Source of the DNA: an uncultured Acetatifactor sp.
GTDB taxonomy: Bacteria > Bacillota > Clostridia > Lachnospirales > Lachnospiraceae
NCBI GenBank assembly: GCA_947631715.1
Contig: CANRMK010000141.1
Span: forward strand, 1-6,384
Direction of reading: 5' to 3'
Length of the DNA: 6,384 nucleotides
Part shown: positions 1 to 5,539 of the stretch, one piece after another
How the letters are laid out: every line of letters begins with the position of its first letter
Numbering within the stretch: the first letter of the stretch is position 1
The notes under the pieces: generated by a model
The model's database searches: none
The model's input: only the letters and a program-made list of their open reading frames with translations
Told to the model about the DNA's origin: nothing
Translations under genes and position numbers: made by a program

Positions 1-461
1 ACATTGTATCCGCAGTTCAGTCTTGCAAATTCATAACCGTCCTCCTGAAAGGTGTCCACATTGACGCTGGAAGCCACCTCCACTCCGGTAATATACCGGT
101 TGTGTTCCCTGAAATCGTCCACCTCCGCTTTCAGATCGATCAGGTAGGACTCCGGTTCATTTGCCTCCTGAAGCTCACTGTCAAAGAGCTCCCATGCTTT
201 CATGCCAAGCTTCTCCAGCTCCTCGTCCGTAGTGCTGGAAGCGTAAAAGCACCTTACGATCTCCGAGTAATACTTGACGACCTCCTTGACGGTAGGGGGA
301 TAATTGTTTTCCAGATCCCTGTTCAACAGCTTCTCTACCTTGGACAGGGACGCCTCCTCCTTTTCTGTCCTGGCCTTTCCGGACATCCAGGCATAGAAAC
401 CCACCACGCCCGTGACTGCAAGGATCAATACCATTGAAATAACAACTGTTTTTTTCTTCAT
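1..461 (-). CDS. Membrane-anchored protein of unknown function (3' end cut by window edge)
   Basis: About 153 residues are visible and the frame runs open through the left edge, so the C-terminus is missing. The protein starts MKKKTVV, followed by a hydrophobic stretch (about residues 6-24) that looks like a signal anchor or uncleaved signal peptide, then a charged, mostly helical-looking region rich in Glu and Lys. This suggests one membrane span with the bulk outside the cell. The closest match I can recall is the DUF6715-type proteins of Lachnospiraceae, but that is recollection and not proven here. The ATG at 461 lies 10 bases past the rnz stop, and its purine-rich ribosome binding region (AGGGTG) overlaps that stop, so translation is probably coupled to rnz. 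No enzymatic motif or metal-binding cluster is visible. The existence of the gene is well supported, the function is unknown. Confidence 0.8.
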   Translation of the reverse strand, partial: MKKKTVVISMVLILAVTGVVGFYAWMSGKARTEKEEASLSKVEKLLNRDLENNYPPTVKEVVKYYSEIVRCFYASSTTDEELEKLGMKAWELFDSELQEANEPESYLIDLKAEVDDFREHNRYITGVEVASSVNVDTFQEDGYEFARLNCGYN

Positions 462-471
462 TTCCGGCACC

Positions 472-1383
472 CTACTCATCCTCAAAATTCAGTTCCACCG
501 TCCTGCCGTCCCTGGCAGCCACTGCCCCGGCAAAGATCTTCCGCACTTCTCCGATATATTCCTCCGGCCGATTCAGCGAGGGGCTGTAATGGGTCAGCCA
601 CAGCTCCGGGACTTGTGCGCTTTTGGCGATCCTGGCCGCTTCATACATAGTCATATGGCGGTTCTCCTTTGCCTTGGCCAGTTTGTCCGCCTCTCCATAC
701 ATTCCCTCCAGGATCAGCAGATCGGAACCCCTGGCGTTATCCACAATGGAATCCACAGGGCGCGTGTCCGTACAGTAGGTGACCTTAAGTCCCTTTCTGG
801 GGCCGCCCAGCACCATGTCCGGCGTGTAGACTTTCCCGTCCTGTTCTACAGTCATGCCTTTCTGGAGACTGTTCCAGAGCTTTATGGGAATCTTCAGCAT
901 TTCGGCCCGCTCCCGGTCAAAGCGCCCCTGACGGTCCACGATCATGCTATACCCATAGCATAACACACTATGGTTCACCTTGAAAGCCTTTATGCGAAAA
1001 CCGTCAAAAGAAAATTCCTGCTCGCTTTCCGCAATTTCCAGGCAGCGAATCTCAAAAGGCAGCTCCGGGGCAATGACACGCAGCGCGTTCACCGCCCGGG
1101 TCAGACCCTTAGGCCCGATCAAAAGGAGAGGTTCTGTCCGCTCCGCATTTCCCATAGTCAGAAGCATTCCCGGCAGTCCGCTGATATGATCCGCATGATA
1201 ATGAGTAAAACAGATGATATCTATGGGCTTCGGGCTCCAGCCCTTTTCCCGGAGAGCGATCTGAGTCCCCTCCCCACAGTCGATCAGGATACTCTTTCCG
1301 TTATACCGAAGCATCAGCGCCGTGAGCCATCGGTAAGGCAGCGGCATCATACCTCCCGTGCCCAGTAAACTTACGTCCAGCAT
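472..1383 (-). CDS. rnz: Ribonuclease Z (tRNA 3'-processing endonuclease), MBL fold
   Basis: A complete 303-residue metallo-beta-lactamase protein, the usual size for short-form tRNase Z, which cuts 3' trailers off tRNA precursors in the cytoplasm. Visible motifs are the GTGG start of the fold (8-11), the metal cluster THYHADH (60-66; H61, H63, D65, H66), further ligands H138, D206 and H265, and HMT (243-245), the counterpart of the catalytic HxT motif. All seven expected zinc ligands are present. The segment at about 150-198 matches the flexible exosite arm in layout (GRFDRERAEML, then a KG turn and GGPRKG), but the usual PxGP stretch is replaced by IPIKLW. I chose the ATG at 1383 because GGAG (1393-1396) stands 9 bases before it; the longer frame would begin at a TTG overlapping that GGAG. 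It lies between the CxxC protein and the anchored protein. A different nuclease or hydrolase of the MBL family is possible but less likely. Confidence 0.9.
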   Translation of the reverse strand: MLDVSLLGTGGMMPLPYRWLTALMLRYNGKSILIDCGEGTQIALREKGWSPKPIDIICFTHYHADHISGLPGMLLTMGNAERTEPLLLIGPKGLTRAVNALRVIAPELPFEIRCLEIAESEQEFSFDGFRIKAFKVNHSVLCYGYSMIVDRQGRFDRERAEMLKIPIKLWNSLQKGMTVEQDGKVYTPDMVLGGPRKGLKVTYCTDTRPVDSIVDNARGSDLLILEGMYGEADKLAKAKENRHMTMYEAARIAKSAQVPELWLTHYSPSLNRPEEYIGEVRKIFAGAVAARDGRTVELNFEDE

Positions 1384-1392
1384 TTTTATAAA

Positions 1393-1396
1393 CTCC
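1393..1396 (-). promoter_or_regulatory. Ribosome binding site deciding the rnz start
   Basis: GGAG on the minus strand, 9 bases before the ATG at 1383. The in-frame TTG at 1398 overlaps this site and has no comparable signal of its own, so initiation at the ATG is favoured and the family's MLDVSLLGTGG-like N-terminus is obtained. Confidence 0.7.
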
Positions 1397-1440
1397 AATA
1401 TCTTATTTGTATCAGTATTGTCATACTTTTCTCTTACGGA

Positions 1441-1653
1441 TCACAGCAGCTCCGTGCCCGCATCCTCCTCCACAGGGACCGCGAACTGTGAAATGATACT
1501 GTCATAGCAGTCTTCGCACAGATCGAACCGGTGGACAGCGCCGTCCTTTCGGCTGAAATATCCAAAAGGGACTGTGACGGAAACACACCCCTCTCTCAGG
1601 CAGCCCTTTTCTACTTTCAGCTCTCTTCCGCATTTATTGCATACCACCTGCAT
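1441..1653 (-). CDS. Small CxxC/CxxC zinc-ribbon-like protein of unknown function
   Basis: A 70-residue protein (82 if the upstream TTG at 1689 is used). Two knuckles are visible: CNKCG at residues 5-9 and LCEDCYD at 45-51, spaced as in a treble-clef or rubredoxin-like zinc ribbon, with two more cysteines (18 and 23) between them. The middle has a GYFSRKDG turn, and the C-terminus is acidic. There is no signal peptide or membrane segment, so it is probably cytoplasmic. Zinc binding is inferred from the cysteine pattern. I know no firm function; similar small ribbon proteins are, from memory, frequent and unnamed in Lachnospiraceae. The ATG at 1653 puts the first knuckle close to the N-terminus and has AGGA about 10 bases upstream. 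The TTG at 1689 has a stronger GGGAGG at 5 bases, so the start is unsettled. It is followed 57 bases later by rnz with no visible terminator, suggesting cotranscription. Confidence 0.72.
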   Translation of the reverse strand: MQVVCNKCGRELKVEKGCLREGCVSVTVPFGYFSRKDGAVHRFDLCEDCYDSIISQFAVPVEEDAGTELL

Positions 1654-1694
1654 CAGCTTTCTTTCCTGTACGTTCCGGTACTTTTGCAAAGTTT

Positions 1695-1700
1695 CCTCCC
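1695..1700 (-). promoter_or_regulatory. Strong Shine-Dalgarno site before a TTG start candidate
   Basis: GGGAGG on the minus strand stands 5 bases before the TTG at 1689, which is in frame with the CxxC protein. It would add 12 residues (MQKYRNVQERKL) to the N-terminus. Its quality is the main argument for the longer form; the ATG at 1653 is the main argument against. Confidence 0.5.
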
Positions 1701-1705
1701 ATTCC

Positions 1706-1719
1706 GCCGCATGAGCGGC
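1706..1719 (-). repeat. Small GC hairpin next to the Shine-Dalgarno site
   Basis: GCCGC and GCGGC form a perfect 5-base-pair stem with a 4-base loop. In the minus-strand transcript it ends 5 bases before the GGGAGG at 1700-1695, so it could influence access of the ribosome. It could also be chance. Confidence 0.35.
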
Positions 1720-1746
1720 TGCAAACCATAACCCGCAGGCAACTGT

Positions 1747-1758
1747 TTCCCGCGGGAA
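1747..1758. repeat. Perfect 12-base palindrome
   Basis: TTCCCGCGGGAA is identical to its own reverse complement. It is a plausible binding site for a dimeric protein on DNA, but has no loop for an RNA hairpin. Its position about 90 bases past the extended -10 element puts it within the putative leader and not in the promoter proper. Confidence 0.5.
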
Positions 1759-1800
1759 TGTCCTCTGGCTCTCCTCTCAAAAGCCCTGGATTTCCCCGCA

Positions 1801-1845
1801 GCCCGGGCAATTTTGAATTTTGAAAATTCTTTGCTTCTCCCGGGC
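1801..1845 (-). repeat. Nested inverted repeat at the predicted 5' end of the leader
   Basis: An outer stem of 7 base pairs (1801-1807 with 1839-1845, GCCCGGG type) encloses an AT-rich perfect inverted repeat (GAATTTT at 1815-1821, AAAATTC at 1823-1829). If the extended -10 at 1852-1860 is active, transcription would start near 1845, exactly at the first base of the outer stem. No U-run follows, so it does not look like an intrinsic terminator. A role in RNA stability or regulation is inference. Confidence 0.45.
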
Positions 1846-1851
1846 AGATTC

Positions 1852-1860
1852 AGTATAACA
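1852..1860 (-). promoter_or_regulatory. Extended -10 promoter candidate for the CxxC protein and rnz
   Basis: On the minus strand the sequence TGTTATACT matches the extended -10 form TGn plus TATACT (5 of 6 to TATAAT). There is no good -35 hexamer 16 to 18 bases upstream, which is tolerated for extended -10 promoters recognised by the housekeeping sigma factor. It would separate the CxxC-rnz genes from full dependence on the tsa operon promoter. Confidence 0.45.
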
Positions 1861-1874
1861 CAGGTCATGTCCTG
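1861..1874. repeat. Imperfect dyad abutting the extended -10 element
   Basis: CAGGTCATGTCCTG is symmetric at 12 of 14 positions (only one pair of positions fails). It lies immediately upstream of the TGn of the extended -10, in the promoter spacer, where a bound regulator would block RNA polymerase. This makes it an operator candidate, but it is short and only one copy is seen. Confidence 0.35.
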
Positions 1875-1915
1875 CTTTCGGTGGTAATTGTTGCCGTTTA
1901 GTATCACATGTTATG

Positions 1916-2362
1916 TTATCTCGCATCCCGAAGCCACATGATATAAGCATTCTCTTTCGGCTTCTCATAAAAGTCAGGGCGGATTCCCTCAATTTTTAAT
2001 CCAAAATTTTCATATAAATGAATGGCAGCGTGATTGCTGACCCGCACTTCTAAGGTAAAAGCCGTCACACCCTCGGCCCTGGCCGTTTTAAAAAGCGCAT
2101 TCAGCATGGCCGTGGCGGCGCCCTGCCTCCTGAAATCCGGATCTACCACTACATTGTCGATATTCGCCTCATTACAGAGATTGGTGTAACCGCAGCAGCC
2201 GATCACCCTTTCCTCAGACAGCGCTACAAAATATCTGCAGTAGGAATGCCTGAGCAAATCGCGGAACGCCGCTTCTGACCAGGGCATGCTGAAAGATGCC
2301 GCCTCAATGCGGCTCAGCGCCTCAATATCGCCCTCCTGCAGTTCTCTCACCGTGATCTCCAT
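1916..2362 (-). CDS. rimI: Ribosomal-protein/N-terminal alanine acetyltransferase RimI
   Basis: A complete 148-residue single-domain GNAT acetyltransferase, the family's usual length. It transfers an acetyl group from acetyl-CoA to a protein N-terminus; E. coli RimI acts on ribosomal protein S18. Visible hallmarks are the N-terminal ASFSMPWSE (22-30), the NVVVDPDFRRQGAA block (70-83) whose RxxGxA (R78 to A83) binds acetyl-CoA pyrophosphate, the EVRVSNHAAIHLYENFG block (105-121) with the Glu and Tyr expected for catalysis (E105, Y117), and the closing GIRPDFYEKPKENAYIMW, which is typical of RimI. The ATG at 2362 has GGGAG 4 bases upstream and lies 10 bases past the tsaB stop, so the two are cotranscribed and probably coupled. 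The substrate in this organism is not shown by the sequence. Confidence 0.92.
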   Translation of the reverse strand: MEITVRELQEGDIEALSRIEAASFSMPWSEAAFRDLLRHSYCRYFVALSEERVIGCCGYTNLCNEANIDNVVVDPDFRRQGAATAMLNALFKTARAEGVTAFTLEVRVSNHAAIHLYENFGLKIEGIRPDFYEKPKENAYIMWLRDAR

Positions 2363-2372
2363 ACCGCTCCCG

Positions 2373-3095
2373 TTATTCTGCCTGCGATGCAGCCGCTTCA
2401 GCCTCCCGCTCCGCCTGGCTCTTCCTTAAGTATTCCGGCTTGTGGCAGGCCGCGGTCACCGTCTTTCCCTCCGCAAAATAAATCTCGCCCAGAGCTGCCA
2501 CACAGGCAGCGCGCTGTCTGTTGGCTCCGGCAGGCGCCGTGTGAAAGGGCACCGTGAGCCGTTCCCGGATCAGGGCTAGATACACCGGCACGCCGTCTCC
2601 GAGAAAGATCACCTCTCTGCCGATCCCATTCAGCTTGTCCGTCAGCTCTTCCACGCCCACCGGCGCCTGGGGAATAACGTCTGTCAGCCGGAAGCCTTCC
2701 CCACAGGGCAGGAATTCATAGACTCCGCTGTAGACCTGGCCGCGCCTAGCGTCCATAAGCGGACAGACAAGCATGGAGCTTCCCCACAGATTCCAGGCCA
2801 GCCCCTCCAGGGTGGGCACCTCCACCAGAGGCTTCCCCAGTGCAAGCCCAAGCCCCTTTGCCGTGGCCGAACCGATCCTTAGCCCCGTAAAGGAGCCAGG
2901 GCCTGATGCAATGGCCACCGCGTCCAGCGTATTTAAGTCCAGATCTATCATATCCCGCAGCTGGGCCAGCATGGGCAGCAGCGTCTGGGAATGGGTCTTC
3001 TTATAATTTGTACTGTACTCCGCCAGAAGCACACCGTCCTCCACAACGGCTGCTCCCGCCACCAGACCGGAGCTGTCCAAGCCCAATATCTTCAT
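2373..3095 (-). CDS. tsaB: t6A tRNA modification protein TsaB
   Basis: A complete 240-residue ASKHA-fold protein. TsaB is a non-catalytic paralogue of TsaD; the two pair, and with TsaE they move threonylcarbamoyl from the TsaC/Sua5 product to A37 of ANN-decoding tRNAs in the cytoplasm. Motifs seen: LDSS (6-9), KKTHSQTLLP (32-41), SGPGSFTGLRIG (64-75, the family signature), MDARRGQVYSGVY (114-126) and PEYLRKSQAERE (220-231). The full TsaD iron/zinc histidine motif is absent, as expected for TsaB. The last residues form a short Ala/Glu-rich tail (about 226-240). The ATG at 3095 has GGAGG at 3101-3105, 5 bases away. It lies 63 bases after tsaE and 10 bases before rimI, which is the common order in Firmicutes. 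Confidence 0.95.
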   Translation of the reverse strand: MKILGLDSSGLVAGAAVVEDGVLLAEYSTNYKKTHSQTLLPMLAQLRDMIDLDLNTLDAVAIASGPGSFTGLRIGSATAKGLGLALGKPLVEVPTLEGLAWNLWGSSMLVCPLMDARRGQVYSGVYEFLPCGEGFRLTDVIPQAPVGVEELTDKLNGIGREVIFLGDGVPVYLALIRERLTVPFHTAPAGANRQRAACVAALGEIYFAEGKTVTAACHKPEYLRKSQAEREAEAAASQAE

Positions 3096-3100
3096 AGCGA

Positions 3101-3105
3101 CCTCC
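3101..3105 (-). promoter_or_regulatory. Ribosome binding site of tsaB
   Basis: A GGAGG on the minus strand 5 bases before the tsaB ATG. It allows independent initiation across the 63-base tsaE-tsaB gap, in which I see no promoter or terminator. Confidence 0.65.
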
Positions 3106-3158
3106 GAGATCCCTCTATCGGATCCAAAGTACCTTTTTCTGTGCCCTTTCCCGGAGTC

Positions 3159-3644
3159 TCAGCCGCTCTCCGCTTCCTTGAAAGCGATCGTGATCCTCCT
3201 GTAGTCAAAACCTTTCTCCGGGTCTTTCTCAATGGTGATCTGTATCCGCTTTTCGGGCAGGATCTCCTGGATCAGTTCCGCCCACTCCACCAGACAGACG
3301 CCCTGTCCATAGACGGCGTCCTCCCAGCCTGCCTCCTCCATCTCTTCCGCGTCTCCGATGCGGTACACGTCAAAGTGATAAAAGGGCAGACGGCCTGTGT
3401 CGTAAATCTGCAGGATCGTAAACGTGGGGCTGCTCACCGGCTCTGCAATGCCAAGCCCCGCCGCAAATCCCTGAGCAAACAGAGTCTTTCCCACTCCCAG
3501 GTCCCCTGTGAGCGTATAGACCTGGCCGGGACTGCACGTTTCCCCCAGTTCTTTCCCCAGGCGGTAGGTGTCCTCAGGCCCATAGGAATGAACGATCTTT
3601 CTCTGTTCTGTCCGCCTGCACCCGGCGGTATGCCCATGCTGCAT
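3159..3644 (-). CDS. tsaE: t6A pathway ATPase TsaE
   Basis: A complete 161-residue P-loop ATPase. TsaE binds the TsaB-TsaD dimer and its ATP hydrolysis is needed for repeated cycles of t6A synthesis on tRNA. Visible are Walker A GDLGVGKT (47-54), the following FAQGFAAGLGI helix, SSPTFTILQIY (71-81), the YHFDVYRI block (89-96) and LVEWAE (118-123), the usual TsaE sequence order. I start it at the ATG at 3644, which has GGAGG at 3651-3655 with 6-base spacing; the longest frame begins at a TTG (3659) before that site. Even so, the N-terminus is about 15 residues longer than the core fold needs and is His/Cys-containing (MQHGHTAGCRR), with no obvious role. It follows the YcxB-like gene by 67 bases and precedes tsaB. 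Confidence 0.93.
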   Translation of the reverse strand: MQHGHTAGCRRTEQRKIVHSYGPEDTYRLGKELGETCSPGQVYTLTGDLGVGKTLFAQGFAAGLGIAEPVSSPTFTILQIYDTGRLPFYHFDVYRIGDAEEMEEAGWEDAVYGQGVCLVEWAELIQEILPEKRIQITIEKDPEKGFDYRRITIAFKEAESG

Positions 3645-3650
3645 ATTCAG

Positions 3651-3655
3651 CCTCC
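3651..3655 (-). promoter_or_regulatory. Ribosome binding site deciding the tsaE start
   Basis: A GGAGG on the minus strand, 6 bases before the ATG at 3644. The TTG at 3659 lies upstream of this site and would have to start without it, so the ATG is preferred. Confidence 0.7.
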
Positions 3656-3711
3656 ACAATACAACTGCGTTCCCGAAACCTTTCCGCTCTCCGCTTAAGC
3701 CTCACGCCCTG

Positions 3712-4188
3712 TCAGCTCCGGATCTTTACCTTTCCGGGCGGCATATGGACGGAAATCATTTCAATAACGCTTGCTGTTTTATCACCCATCTGCCTTTTTG
3801 GGAAAATCGTCGCATTGACCCTGGTGGTATAGACAATAATGCTTCTGCCGGTGGAAACAGCCTTGTACATTTCCTCCCAGCGGTACTGCAGGCTCTCCTC
3901 CCCCTGGGATATGGTGATCCCCTCATCGCTCAGCAGATAGTGAAGCGGCTTTTGAAAGCTTGGGTTGCTCAGCACCTGGCGCCTGCTCTTCACGAACAGC
4001 GTCCAGGGCATGTACAGCAGCAGGACCACTCCCAGCGCCACAAAGGCCCATCGTTCCGTGGCCACTGCGAACAGAATCAGCATGGCCCCGACGGCGCTGC
4101 CCAGCACGCCTGCCGCACTGTTGTAATTGTGCATCAGCAGATAATCGTACAGATCTCCCGCTTCGATCTTTATGTCAAGCTCTACCAT
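3712..4188 (-). CDS. YcxB-like two-helix membrane protein
   Basis: A complete 158-residue protein. After a short polar N-terminus (MVELDIKIEAGDLYDYLLMHNY) come two hydrophobic helices, about residues 26-43 and 47-66, then a soluble C-terminal domain (about 70-155) containing KPLHYLLSDEGITISQGEESLQ-like strands, a YRWEEMYKAV turn and an IVYTTRVNATIFPKR segment. This layout and the W-centred motif fit the YcxB-like family (PF14317), whose biochemical role is unknown; the C-terminal domain resembles PH-like folds, and this is inference. It is probably in the cytoplasmic membrane with the domain inside. The ATG at 4188 has GGGAGG 6 bases upstream; the ATG at 4206 lies upstream of that site. It is the first gene after the promoter at 4264-4299 and heads the tsaE-tsaB-rimI run. 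Confidence 0.82.
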   Translation of the reverse strand: MVELDIKIEAGDLYDYLLMHNYNSAAGVLGSAVGAMLILFAVATERWAFVALGVVLLLYMPWTLFVKSRRQVLSNPSFQKPLHYLLSDEGITISQGEESLQYRWEEMYKAVSTGRSIIVYTTRVNATIFPKRQMGDKTASVIEMISVHMPPGKVKIRS

Positions 4189-4194
4189 GTCGGT

Positions 4195-4200
4195 CCTCCC
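4195..4200 (-). promoter_or_regulatory. Ribosome binding site deciding the YcxB-like start
   Basis: GGGAGG on the minus strand stands 6 bases before the ATG at 4188. The alternative ATG at 4206 precedes this site and would add only MAGRTD, so the shorter form is preferred. Confidence 0.7.
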
Positions 4201-4263
4201 TGCCATAGCGCGGCGCTTCAGGCATTCTCATGCAAAAACACATCCGTCCGGCTCATTTATGAA

Positions 4264-4299
4264 ATTTTACTCTATATGGCCTGAAAAAGCAAGTGGCAA
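4264..4299 (-). promoter_or_regulatory. Promoter region for the YcxB-tsaE-tsaB-rimI genes
   Basis: Two overlapping sigma-A-type promoters can be read on the minus strand. One is TTGCCA (4294-4299), a 17-base spacer, then TATAGA (4271-4276). The other is TTGCTT (4287-4292), a 17-base spacer, then TAAAAT (4264-4269). The first has the better -35, the second the better -10. Either would give a leader of about 70 bases before the ATG at 4188. The region lies 9 bases past the stop of the ABC permease and no terminator separates them, so readthrough from the exporter operon remains possible. Confidence 0.55.
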
Positions 4300-4308
4300 A
4301 TAGCTTTC

Positions 4309-5523
4309 TCACTCATGCCGCAGTGCGTCTATGGGGCTTAGGCGCGCCGCTTTTTTGGCCGGATAGATCCCGAAGAAGATGCCCACTGCGGAGGAGAACA
4401 GACTGGCGCCCAGCACAGTGCCTGCACTGACTCTGGCCGTAAAGCCGATCAGGGAGCAGACGCCGTAAGCCCCCGCCACGCCCAGGAGAATGCCCATGAT
4501 CCCGCCCAGCAGAGTGATAATGGCCGATTCCGACAGAAACTGCAGAAGAATGGAGCCTGTCCTGGCCCCCAGAGACTTGCGGATCCCGATTTCCCGCGTC
4601 CGCTCCGTCACGGACACCAGCATGATATTCATGACGCCGATCCCGCCTACCAGCAGGGAAATGGCGGCCACGAACACTACAAATACCGTGACATAACTTA
4701 AGATCTGATCCATGGCGCTCATGTAGTCGTTGAAATTCTCCACCTGGATAACGCCCTTTCCTCTTACATTGTGGCGGTTCTCCATGAGCCGGACCGCGTC
4801 CTTTGCCACCTGTGAGGAATATTCCGCCCCATCGCTGACGATCAGCAGACTGTCGGTGCTGAAAGAAAACCCATAGGAAGAGGCGATCACTGAGGACGGA
4901 GCCTCCATGGATACCATATCGCTGACCATAAGGCCGGACAGCATGGATGCGCTGTCCTGCCGGATCCCGATAATGGTAAATTCCTGAGACACACCGTACA
5001 GAGCATATTCCACGGTCATTCCCACCACATTGGTATTCCCGAACAGGAGCCGGGCGCTGTTCTCTGTGATAACACAGACCTTTCTGGCGGAATAATAATC
5101 GCTTTCCGTAAAGTATCTTCCCTTTACAATAGGGTCATTGCCCGCATACTCGAGCCCAGGCATTCCAAAAGAGGCAGAGGCGCTGAACACGCCTTTTCTG
5201 CCCGCAGCCGTGCCCGGAAGCGATATGCTGGGCGTCACGGCTTTCACGTGAGGCACCTTCTCCCGGATAGCCTGTATGTCCTCGTCCGTAAATTCCACGG
5301 TAATCCCCTCGTCGTTCTCTCCGAAAGCATAGAGATAGAGCTGTCCGCCGGCCATGGCGTTCAGTTCGCTGTTAATGCCGCCCTTCACGCCGTTTCCGAT
5401 GGAAATGATCATGATCACAGAGGAGATGCCTATGATAATGCCCAGCATGGTAAGCACGGACCGGCCCTTATTGCTCTTTATATTCATCAGCGCTATCTTA
5501 ACGTATTCCCATATCTGAGCCAT
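4309..5523 (-). CDS. MacB/FtsX-type ABC transporter permease
   Basis: A complete 404-residue permease of the MacB family, the membrane subunit of a mechanotransmitting ABC exporter. Domains: an N-terminal helix (about 22-43), a large extracytoplasmic MacB-type domain (about 45-265), then three helices (about 275-302, 333-358, 367-389) forming the FtsX domain. The signature SVTERTREIGIRKSLGAR (304-321) is the coupling region contacting the ATPase, and the C-terminus PAKKAARLSPIDALRHE is typical. Unlike E. coli MacB no ATPase domain is fused, so it needs a separate ATP-binding subunit. The ATG at 5523 follows the adaptor stop by 16 bases, and a G-rich site (GGAG and GGGGG) precedes it. The substrate cannot be told; macrolides, peptides and lipids are all exported by relatives. 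Confidence 0.92.
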   Translation of the reverse strand: MAQIWEYVKIALMNIKSNKGRSVLTMLGIIIGISSVIMIISIGNGVKGGINSELNAMAGGQLYLYAFGENDEGITVEFTDEDIQAIREKVPHVKAVTPSISLPGTAAGRKGVFSASASFGMPGLEYAGNDPIVKGRYFTESDYYSARKVCVITENSARLLFGNTNVVGMTVEYALYGVSQEFTIIGIRQDSASMLSGLMVSDMVSMEAPSSVIASSYGFSFSTDSLLIVSDGAEYSSQVAKDAVRLMENRHNVRGKGVIQVENFNDYMSAMDQILSYVTVFVVFVAAISLLVGGIGVMNIMLVSVTERTREIGIRKSLGARTGSILLQFLSESAIITLLGGIMGILLGVAGAYGVCSLIGFTARVSAGTVLGASLFSSAVGIFFGIYPAKKAARLSPIDALRHE

Positions 5524-5539
5524 ACAAATCCCCCGCTCC

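Larger units (their letters stand above)
1654..1915 (-). other. Structured gap between rimI and the CxxC protein gene
   Basis: This is the longest stretch without a convincing gene. Read on the minus strand it holds, in order, an imperfect dyad, an extended -10 element, a nested inverted repeat, a 12-base palindrome and a small hairpin just before a GGGAGG site. An 84-codon open frame (GTG at 1907, TGA overlapping the ATG at 1653) passes through it but has no recognisable protein character. No T-run follows any of the hairpins, so I do not call a terminator. The layout is that of a promoter followed by a leader of about 190 bases. Confidence 0.55.

Noticed and set aside
412..1368. Long plus-strand open frames opposite rnz (412-963 and 970-1368)
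   Set aside because: They are antisense to a well-supported gene, show no recognisable domains, and have a composition typical of the complement of GC-rich codons.
1395..1425. A possible promoter directly before rnz (ATGACA, 16-base spacer, GATATT)
   Set aside because: The -10 would abut the GGAG site, so the transcript would start after the ribosome binding site. This is not workable for a gene with a clear Shine-Dalgarno sequence.
1653..1907. An 84-codon minus-strand open frame ending with TGA overlapping the ATG of the CxxC protein
   Set aside because: The overlap looks like translational coupling, but the protein is Arg/Lys-rich and featureless, starts at a GTG with no clear ribosome binding site, and would begin upstream of the promoter candidate at 1852-1860.
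3105..3125. A small hairpin (GATCC with GGATC) in the tsaE-tsaB gap
   Set aside because: Only 5 base pairs with a 7-base loop and no T-run, so not a terminator and probably chance.
2991..3698. A 235-codon plus-strand open frame opposite tsaB and tsaE
   Set aside because: It mirrors two clear genes and has no domain or convincing ribosome binding site.
3745..4284. A 179-codon plus-strand open frame opposite the YcxB-like gene
   Set aside because: It is a shadow of the YcxB-like gene, with His/Gln-rich composition and no family resemblance.
4277..4308. A possible terminator after the ABC permease (AAAGC with GCTTT followed by T residues)
   Set aside because: The stem is 5 base pairs with a loop of about 12 bases, too weak for an intrinsic terminator, and it overlaps the promoter -35 region.
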